In this document: piece by piece, positions 52,456 through 59,706 of the stretch | How the letters are laid out: each line of letters opens with the position of its first letter | Numbering within the stretch: position 1 is the first letter of the stretch | DNA from: Acidobacteriaceae bacterium | GTDB taxonomy: Bacteria; Acidobacteriota; Terriglobia; Terriglobales; Acidobacteriaceae | DNA length: 64,000 nucleotides | Assembly (NCBI GenBank): GCA_025361625.1 | Contig: JANYKL010000166.1 | Span: 1 to 64,000 of the forward strand | Reading direction: 5' to 3' | Position numbers and translations under genes: made by a program | The notes under the pieces: generated by a model | What the model was told of the DNA's origin: nothing | What the model saw: only the letters and a program-made list of their open reading frames with translations | Database searches by the model: none

Positions 52456-52970
52456 GCCTCAACCTCAGGTAAGAAAAAGTAAATCCGCAGCTGAGCCTGA
52501 CGACTTACGCGTCCTCTCCCCGCACTCCATTGTTGTTTTTCAACCGCGCGGCCTTCGAGCACATTGTTCATCTCTGGCACCGTCCAGAAAATTCCCGATC
52601 CAAGGTTCGCAATCGGAGTCTGGCTGTAGTCAAACATTGCTGCATGGGGCGGATCACACATGCCTAACAGTTCTCCATCCATTTCCGCGAGCATCCTTCC
52701 CCGATCCACGCCCGTCCCCCCGCTACCCTCACTCGCATACCAAATCTTGCAGTCGATTCCAAGCATTGGACGCGAACTTTCCGCAATTAGAATTTCACCA
52801 AAGTCCAAAAAAAACGCTCCCGCTTGCGCTTCAACAAATCGCGGCTCCATATTTTCCCGTACAACGATTGCCGGAACTGTTACGCCGTCAATCACCATAG
52901 TGCGCGAAGGATTAAGCCCCACCAATCGTTCCCTTAAGGCAACATAAAAACTATCTTTGGCTGCTTGCAT
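52452..52970 (-). CDS. putative phage minor structural protein
   Basis: Position in structural operon; 4-bp overlap with the downstream gene. Confidence 0.5.
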   Translation of the reverse strand: MQAAKDSFYVALRERLVGLNPSRTMVIDGVTVPAIVVRENMEPRFVEAQAGAFFLDFGEILIAESSRPMLGIDCKIWYASEGSGGTGVDRGRMLAEMDGELLGMCDPPHAAMFDYSQTPIANLGSGIFWTVPEMNNVLEGRAVEKQQWSAGRGRVSRQAQLRIYFFLPEVEA

Positions 52971-53039
52971 ACCTCTCCCATCAGAACCAGGGCGCGTGCA
53001 CCATGTGTCCAGGTTGCGAAGTTGTCTGTTTGATCTTTC

Positions 53040-53444
53040 CTAGGAAACTGCAACCACCCGATAGAGGTAACTCACCCCTCCAAGCCTTTCGACCACGAAA
53101 CCTTCTATGTGGAACATCTCGCCGAAGTACACTAAACCCAACGCCGTCTCGAAGAGCACATCGCCCGAAGCGACATTTCGCTGGCTGATTGACTCCGCCA
53201 AAGCCGCATGGCTCGCCAGTACTTCCAACCGCCTTCGGGGGCCGCTAATCTCTGTGGTTATTTCACTAACTATCACCGGCGAGATCGCAACCAGCACTAC
53301 TCCAGGGTCGATCAAACCGAGTTGAGCATTCGCACCCCCGGGGTGTCCTGCTGCCGCAAAGACCAACGCTATTTGGGCCCCGCCAAGAGTCTGTAGCATC
53401 GCATCAGCTGCACGCGCTGCTGCCGTTCCAGAAATCCCAGTCAT
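53040..53444 (-). CDS. putative phage head-tail joining protein
   Basis: Size and position after connector; no clear family motif. Confidence 0.5.
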   Translation of the reverse strand: MTGISGTAAARAADAMLQTLGGAQIALVFAAAGHPGGANAQLGLIDPGVVLVAISPVIVSEITTEISGPRRRLEVLASHAALAESISQRNVASGDVLFETALGLVYFGEMFHIEGFVVERLGGVSYLYRVVAVS

Positions 53445-53450
53445 TCTCCG

Positions 53451-54080
53451 TCACCCAACCTTCCGCGCTACGTAAGGCGCCAGCAATGACTGCACCGTCG
53501 CATCCATCAATGAATCAGAGAAGTACATCAACTGCATTCGGTCAGGCAGCACGTTCCGCTTCACATTGAGCGCCGGAGTTGCCTGCGCATTTCTGACAAT
53601 CTGCGCGCACGCCACTTTCACCACGTCAGGAAACGTGGCAAGACCTGCCGTATACACAATTTCGATCTCAGTGAACGTCCAGCCAAGAGCGTTGATTGGA
53701 AGCGTAATTTCTCCGGTAACGGAAAAATAGTCCAGATCCGCAACATTTAGCCTTACCCACGTGCCGGGAATCCCGAACACAATCGCCGCATCCCAAACAA
53801 TCGAGTCATATTCCATTTCTCCACGCCGCGGCGTTGAGTACCGTGCTTGGGCCGAAACAATTGGAAAGGTGGCCGGATCTACCGCACTGAGAGGCAAATA
53901 AGTAAGGCGCAGCGGGCGATGGCGATTCTCCGTTCGGAGTCTCTCGGTATATGTCGCAATTCCAAGCGTCGTTCTACTGCAATGAGCGTCGATAATCGCC
54001 GACGCTGCCGTCACCCACGATAGAGCTGTTGTAGGTTCGAGTCCGTATAGCTCGTATTCTGATGGTTGCAGGTAATTCAT
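53451..54080 (-). CDS. phage head-tail connector (gp6-like) protein
   Basis: LEPTTALSWVTAASAIIDAHCSRTTLGIATYTERL...IEIVYTAGLATFPDVVKVACAQIVRNA. Confidence 0.75.
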   Translation of the reverse strand: MNYLQPSEYELYGLEPTTALSWVTAASAIIDAHCSRTTLGIATYTERLRTENRHRPLRLTYLPLSAVDPATFPIVSAQARYSTPRRGEMEYDSIVWDAAIVFGIPGTWVRLNVADLDYFSVTGEITLPINALGWTFTEIEIVYTAGLATFPDVVKVACAQIVRNAQATPALNVKRNVLPDRMQLMYFSDSLMDATVQSLLAPYVARKVG

Positions 54081-54170
54081 GTTGAGGTCCAGATCCGAGA
54101 CGCGTGCGGGCGCTCCACGACTGCGGCTTGATGCCGCAACGCAATTGCGCCCGCTTCCGCACCTCTACGA

Positions 54171-55139
54171 CTACCGGTTTACCTTCACTTCGTAATGGGC
54201 ATAATTCGCCCCCTTGACCACAACACCGCCAAATTTAACGACGACGCTTTCTGTGAGCAGCGAGTTCGGCAATCCCAGTTTGAATACTCGTGGATTAGGG
54301 TCCGTCAGCCAGTGATACTCAATCATGTCTTCACTGATGATGTACGCCGGTAGAACGCTGCCCGCCCCGCCCGTTCCCGTGTAAGGCAAAGTCCATTCGG
54401 GAATAAGCGGCAGATCACCGGCCTGCGTGCTCAACATCTTTACCGTTATTCCTCCTGTGATTTGGGATGTTGAAAGAACAACGTTGAACTCCGCCTTCAT
54501 CTCGCGATCAATCAGATCGAGTAAGACGGGATTCGCATAAATAGCCGTAGGCCTGACTTCGTACGACGACGCCGATACCATCTGTGCGATCGTGCTCTTC
54601 AGTCCGTCAACGATGCTGGCCCCCGCCGCAACAGTAGTGGTGTTACCACCCGCCTCAATCTGCCCGATGGCGCCGAAATATTGGGAAGTGGTCGAAGCCG
54701 TCAAAGACGTGTCATTACCGTTCCATAGCGCGACATCGTGCGTGCGCATAAGTCCGGTCACCGCATCGGCCAGGTCTTTAGCTTGCAGATATGCAAACTG
54801 GCTCTGCTGCATCCCGACTTCGGTGTCGAACAAGCTGTAGTTGATCTGAGAAACAAGAGCCTTCAACGGAACGCTACGTTCCACTCGAGTTGGCGCCTGC
54901 GTCGTGGGCACAATTGCCCTTGGATCAACGAATGCCTGAGCCGCACTTGGGGAGGCAATCGCGGTCTGCTCAAAGAACTGAGACGGATGTCCCGTTGCTG
55001 GCACTTGCTTTATGCGCAGTCCGAACGCGCCTCTCCGGCGAACAATGTCGGTGATCTCTGACTGATACCTCGGAACTTCCACCGCACCCGGCCCCAGAAA
55101 GTCCGCAGCAGCGTGTAAATCCAAAAAATTCGCCTTCAT
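54171..55139 (-). CDS. phage major capsid protein
   Basis: MKANFLDLHAAADFLGPGAVEVPRYQSEITDIVRRRGAFGLRI...YANPVLLDLIDREMKAEF...; position downstream of scaffold/protease-like genes; start MKANFL at 55139. Confidence 0.75.
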   Translation of the reverse strand: MKANFLDLHAAADFLGPGAVEVPRYQSEITDIVRRRGAFGLRIKQVPATGHPSQFFEQTAIASPSAAQAFVDPRAIVPTTQAPTRVERSVPLKALVSQINYSLFDTEVGMQQSQFAYLQAKDLADAVTGLMRTHDVALWNGNDTSLTASTTSQYFGAIGQIEAGGNTTTVAAGASIVDGLKSTIAQMVSASSYEVRPTAIYANPVLLDLIDREMKAEFNVVLSTSQITGGITVKMLSTQAGDLPLIPEWTLPYTGTGGAGSVLPAYIISEDMIEYHWLTDPNPRVFKLGLPNSLLTESVVVKFGGVVVKGANYAHYEVKVNR

Positions 55140-55238
55140 GTTTTCTCCTAAATTAAGATTTCGTTCCAAATCCGCAGCAAAATCTTCAGATCGTTCCGCT
55201 CTTCTAATTGCTGTTGATTCACAATAAGAAGTCGCAAT

Positions 55239-55264
55239 AAAAAAAGGTGCGACTAAGCCGCACC
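55239..55264 (-). terminator. intrinsic terminator between scaffold-like and capsid genes
   Basis: Minus strand GGTGCG-gcttagt-CGCACC followed by TTTTTTT. Confidence 0.75.
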
Positions 55265-55296
55265 CATCGCACTCGAAACGTCGTAATTGTGAACAA

Positions 55297-55725
55297 TTAG
55301 TCGATCATTCCCGCCCTTGCCAATTCTGCCTTCACTGCGATACGTTGCTCGACGCTAAGTGTCGACAACGTCTTGTTGAGCATGCCCTCATCAAATCGCT
55401 CACTATCGATGGCGTTTTTCCCAATAAGGGCAGACACGACGGGAGACAAAGTTTTACGCACCATCCGCGAAGCCTGGGCTTTTAATTCAGCATTGGATTT
55501 CTCCAATTGATCCACGCGTTTCTGGACTTCGGTGCCTTCCGCCCCACTGCTCTGTTTGTCAAACTGAGAAATGCTTTCCTCGACAGCAGCCACTATTCGA
55601 TCCACTTTTGCGTTGAGAACTTCTTGTTGTGCATCGAGTTTTCCCAATACGCGATCTAGTGTCTCGCTTGCCGCAGCCAACCGTTCGGCCGCGATCACCA
55701 TTTGCTGGACGATTTCTTCACTCAT
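55297..55725 (-). CDS. putative scaffold-like coiled-coil protein
   Basis: Heptad-rich MSEEIVQQMVIAAERLAAASETLDRVLGKLDAQQEVLNAKVDRIVAAVEES; located between protease-like and capsid genes. Confidence 0.55.
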   Translation of the reverse strand: MSEEIVQQMVIAAERLAAASETLDRVLGKLDAQQEVLNAKVDRIVAAVEESISQFDKQSSGAEGTEVQKRVDQLEKSNAELKAQASRMVRKTLSPVVSALIGKNAIDSERFDEGMLNKTLSTLSVEQRIAVKAELARAGMID

Positions 55726-55789
55726 TTACATCCTCCCTAAACTATTTCTGCCTATTTGTTTACAGCTGACTTACAACTCCTCGGTCTGC

Positions 55790-56353
55790 CTATGCAAGTT
55801 CAATCCAAGTCGAACCATAGGCTGCCTTATCTCGCCTCAGTACAGCCGCGCCAGTGAACGTAACCCGGTTCAAAACCCACACGCTAGCCTTGATGTCTTC
55901 TACCAGCGCATCAGTGATCTCGTAAGACATGCCAAGCTCCGCGCCCGACATGCTTTCTGCCTTCCCGCCAGTCTGGGGCGCCGCCGAGATCGTCTCATTC
56001 CGTAGTCGAGACCTTCCTATCTCCTTCACTATCTCCGGAAAATCCCTCGCATATAGAAAACCGCCAACTTCGATTGCTCGTCCCACAATCTCCGCCCGGG
56101 TGATTACTCCAATTTTCCTGCGAGCATCGTGCCGGTCCAGCCCAGGCGAGTAATCAAGCCCCATTCCCATAAGCGAGGGAATGGCTGCCTCGGCGGCGCT
56201 GCGAGTCAGCAGCACGCGATGGCCTCGTGCGCCAGACGGAGACTTGTCTGACGCAGCATCCACGCTAGTCAGCACTCCCCGAAATCCGGCCCGATTCGGG
56301 TGCCCGAATACCGTCGGCATGTGTATCGCCATCGATTCCAAAGACAATCCCAT
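55790..56353 (-). CDS. putative prohead protease-like protein
   Basis: GLDYSPGLDRHDARRKIGVITRAEIVGRAIEVGGFLYARDFPEIVKEI; position between portal and capsid genes. Confidence 0.55.
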   Translation of the reverse strand: MGLSLESMAIHMPTVFGHPNRAGFRGVLTSVDAASDKSPSGARGHRVLLTRSAAEAAIPSLMGMGLDYSPGLDRHDARRKIGVITRAEIVGRAIEVGGFLYARDFPEIVKEIGRSRLRNETISAAPQTGGKAESMSGAELGMSYEITDALVEDIKASVWVLNRVTFTGAAVLRRDKAAYGSTWIELA

Positions 56354-56402
56354 CTACTTATCTCCTGGTATGACCTGTTTCATTACTCACACTGAGTTCT
56401 GA

Positions 56403-57698
56403 TTACGATGATCCGATGATCTCTGCCAGTCCTCGCGCCCGTCGTACTTCATTCACAGTAACCACGCCGTTGCGGAGCAGGATTTCATCGATTTGAGCTT
56501 GTTCCATTTCGTCCTGCGCATCGACGTCGGTGAACACAAATTCCAGATCAGACCATCCCAGCCTTTTGCAAATCACATCTCGCGTAAGCGACTCGGCAAT
56601 TAAGCGTGCCGTTGGCACGATTGCCGAGCGAAATGCCATCTCCGTCATCTCCGCGGCCGTAGACCGATTCACATCCTGTTCGAGCCCGAGGAATACCGCC
56701 GGCAGGTCAAAGGCATTTGCGATGATACGAATTAGAAATTCCTGCCAGGCCAGCCTTAGATCAGCGTCCGTTCCCGCCCCGAATCGCAACACTTCCGGTT
56801 TAGACTCCGCGGAGATAATCGGTACCCGCCCCGTTCCTTCAATCTCGTCCTGCCACCATCGGATCAAGCGCTCATGGTGAGCGGGAGTCAAACCCTGGAG
56901 CCAAATCGCATACTGCACCACTGAATTCGTTGCAAGCTGTCCTGCGTAGCGGTACGCGCCCAGGAAAGCGCTGATGGTTTCAAACGCAACTTCTACTCGC
57001 CCCAATCCAAAGGGCGTGTGCGATCGTGGATTCAGCCGGATATAACTAAGTTCGTTATCATCGAGAACGACCTGCCCCTCCGCGCCGTAAAGCCCTGTAA
57101 CCTGCGCATACCTCGGTGAATCCGGATTCCCATTCCAATCCGTCATGATGCGTATCGTCGCCCCGTCCACCGGCCACATCACTAAAGGCAGCGAGTGGAT
57201 TGCCGAGCTATGTTCGGTCACGGCATGATCGCTTAGTCCTATTTCAATCGCTCCGAATCCACCCACGATCACATCTTCCAGAACTTGCTCGAGCAAAGAC
57301 CGGAATGAATCGTCAGGATTAGGCGCTTCAAAATTCTCCGTGAGCAACTGAATTCGATATGCACCATCCGGAATTTGCTCGATGGTTCGTCCTCGCCGAG
57401 GCTGAATGCGCCAGCGCATACCCACGATCCGGTCCTTAATCACATTGATCGCGCGGCGAGCCACCGGAGTTTCCGCGAATTTACGCAAATTAGCCGGCGT
57501 TGGCTTCAGGGCTAGATTCTGTGACGTAGGAGCGCCCGCCCGCGCAAAAGCCGGAGAATATAACGGGGCCAGGTTCGACCCCGCTCCCACTGTCCGCCGC
57601 CCGTACATACCGGCGTCAGAACCTGCGGAAAACAAACCTTGCAAAGACATTGTTCCTACTCGGCGAATTACTTCGCGAACTTTTTCCTGAATTTTCAT
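56403..57698 (-). CDS. phage portal protein
   Basis: PVARRAINVIKDRIVGMRWRI, LNPRSHTPFGLGRVEVAFETI, NAFDLPAVFLGLEQDVNRSTAAEM; order terL-portal-capsid. Confidence 0.88.
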   Translation of the reverse strand: MKIQEKVREVIRRVGTMSLQGLFSAGSDAGMYGRRTVGAGSNLAPLYSPAFARAGAPTSQNLALKPTPANLRKFAETPVARRAINVIKDRIVGMRWRIQPRRGRTIEQIPDGAYRIQLLTENFEAPNPDDSFRSLLEQVLEDVIVGGFGAIEIGLSDHAVTEHSSAIHSLPLVMWPVDGATIRIMTDWNGNPDSPRYAQVTGLYGAEGQVVLDDNELSYIRLNPRSHTPFGLGRVEVAFETISAFLGAYRYAGQLATNSVVQYAIWLQGLTPAHHERLIRWWQDEIEGTGRVPIISAESKPEVLRFGAGTDADLRLAWQEFLIRIIANAFDLPAVFLGLEQDVNRSTAAEMTEMAFRSAIVPTARLIAESLTRDVICKRLGWSDLEFVFTDVDAQDEMEQAQIDEILLRNGVVTVNEVRRARGLAEIIGSS

Positions 57699-57846
57699 GA
57701 TTGCCTCGTAGTGCTGATCCCATCCAGTGCGGGAAGGGAGTCTCGGCTGTCAATAGCGAGCCACATTTGCTTGATCGGCCCTTATTCTCCAGATCAAGCT
57801 GCCTCTTTTTTAAAAAACGGTGAGCGTCCTGATGGTTTGCCGCACG

Positions 57847-57875
57847 CAAAAACGGCATGGCTCTCGCCATGCCGT
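57847..57875 (-). terminator. intrinsic terminator downstream of the HipA-like/DUF3037-like pair
   Basis: ACGGCATGGC-tctc-GCCATGCCGT perfect 10-bp stem; minus strand followed by TTTT. Confidence 0.75.
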
Positions 57876-57918
57876 CGTCATATACAAATATTGCCTTACG
57901 AACGCTCTGTCCCGTCAC

Positions 57919-58746
57919 TCATGGTAGCTGCCAGGAACTCCGGGCTAGAGTCGCATCTCCATCCGTATTCCCGACGCAATCCCTTCGATATCCCCCAGAG
58001 TTTTCACAATCACTCCGCTTTGTACCCATGGTGTCGATCGCAAACTGATTGCGCTCTTCCTTTACCGCAGGCCGATGTTCCAATATCGCCGTAAATGAAG
58101 GCTGGAGCTGTTCCTGCCGCATCATCTGTTCGATCCGGGAATATCGATAGGCCAGCGCCAATGCCTGGTCCACATTGACAGCAACTGACACACCGTGAAA
58201 CATCTTCAATGTCGCCCCCGTCCGGTATCCAAAATCGATCCGAAACGGATCTCCGACACCCATGTATCTTCCCATGTCCAAATCAGTTTGCATGAGCTTA
58301 AGCACCCCGGCTTTCGAAAACGCCTCGGACATCTGGTACACGATCGCCTTTCGACCAGCCCGGTGCGGCTCATCTCCCCGGCTACTAGCTGCTAAATGAA
58401 TAGCAGTCAGAGTTTCCATCTCTTTCGCGGGATTATCTGCCAGTATCCCCTTCACCGGCGCGACATCGAAAGTGGAACCGAATGTAACTTCGATGAGCCG
58501 CCTGACATCTTCATGATTCTGTACGAATTGCAATTGGTCGCGAATTTCTCGTTCCGCCGCTTCCAGCCACTCCAGTTCCATCTCAGGGGCAATACAACGC
58601 AACAGGTGCCAGTCCCGCGTGAAGCGCATATCTTTAAACCAGCCGTTATCCTCCAACAGGGTGAATCCGATAGTGATGAAATCGTCTCGCCCTGTAAACG
58701 GTAAGAACCGCAAAAGAGAAAGCTCAAATTGTCGTCTCTCGGTCAT
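57919..58746 (-). CDS. DUF3037-like protein
   Basis: LSLLRFLPFTGRDDFITIGFTLLEDNGWFKDMRFTRDWHLLRCIAPEMELEWLEAAEREI; directly downstream of HipA-like kinase fragments. Confidence 0.7.
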   Translation of the reverse strand: MTERRQFELSLLRFLPFTGRDDFITIGFTLLEDNGWFKDMRFTRDWHLLRCIAPEMELEWLEAAEREIRDQLQFVQNHEDVRRLIEVTFGSTFDVAPVKGILADNPAKEMETLTAIHLAASSRGDEPHRAGRKAIVYQMSEAFSKAGVLKLMQTDLDMGRYMGVGDPFRIDFGYRTGATLKMFHGVSVAVNVDQALALAYRYSRIEQMMRQEQLQPSFTAILEHRPAVKEERNQFAIDTMGTKRSDCENSGGYRRDCVGNTDGDATLARSSWQLP

Positions 58747-58776
58747 GGAGATTTATTCAGTCATTCACTCGCAGCA

Positions 58777-59582
58777 TCAAGACTCATACGGCCACTGCGG
58801 AAACGGCCTTCGGGGCGATCCGCGAAAAGCTAGTATTAACTCACGGACTACAGATTTCCGCTCGATTAAGTGTTTCACCAACAACTCCAGTTCATCCCAT
58901 AAACCGCCGTACCAAGCGGGTGGTATCTCTCCTGCCACACGCCAAATCGCCTCGTCGCTCAACTTCTCAACCCGCGATAACCAGGGCTCGAAAGACTCCC
59001 ACCCATTCACGCGCGCGTATACTTCATTTCTCGGGTACACTCCCCTGAGCGGGAAGTCCGGAAACGTCCATTCCCCGGCATTGAAGCAATATCCTTGGTC
59101 GATGAAGGTCGCAGAAAATTTTTTCTCTCGTGACTTTTTCCAGAAAGCCGCTTGCCGCCCATCCGCATTACAGGTCCACTTATCTATCGCAAGCATCCCC
59201 GCGAACGTCTCAATATTCCTTACTCTATTGAGAAGGTCAGCGTCCAGGAATTCGCACATATTCCCGTCGACGGGCTGACCACATATCGCGAGCCAAACTG
59301 CAGTCCCGACTCGACTTTTATTTCTCGTCCACTAAGTAAAATGGAAAGTTCAGCTGTATTCTCCACCAACCACGGCTTCACTTCGATGACTTCAACTACA
59401 GGCACCGGTAAACCAACAATTCCTGCCAATCTTGTGGCAAGAAATTCATTTGCCAGTACTCGTTCATGTTGCGGGTTGTTACGAAACTTTACGACATAGT
59501 AATGAGCGTCATCACATCGCATTAGATGACTCTGTGATCCTCCACGCATTCTTCTCAGATGTTGGACCGCTTGGGTGGTCAT
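58777..59582 (-). pseudogene. HipA-like kinase split into two overlapping frames (59220..59582 and 58777..59259)
   Basis: Frame 1: VVKFRNNPQHERVLANEFLATRLAGIVGLPVPVVEVIEV; frame 2: LLNRVRNIETFAGMLAIDKWTCNADGRQAAFW. Together they make one coherent HipA-family reading; break near 59220-59259. Confidence 0.75.
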
Positions 59583-59678
59583 AGCTTCACAAGCGTGTCA
59601 TCACCTTCGTACTCGTTGCTAAGTGAAAGAGAACCAATCCGAGACACCGACGGACGATACTCCGCGCTGGCCTATTCC

Positions 59679-59698
59679 AGTGTGACGACCGTCACACT
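59679..59698. promoter_or_regulatory. 20-bp perfect dyad, operator-like
   Basis: AGTGTGACG-AC-CGTCACACT between the terminase stop and HipA-like start. Confidence 0.6.
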
Positions 59699-59706
59699 TC
59701 ATATGG

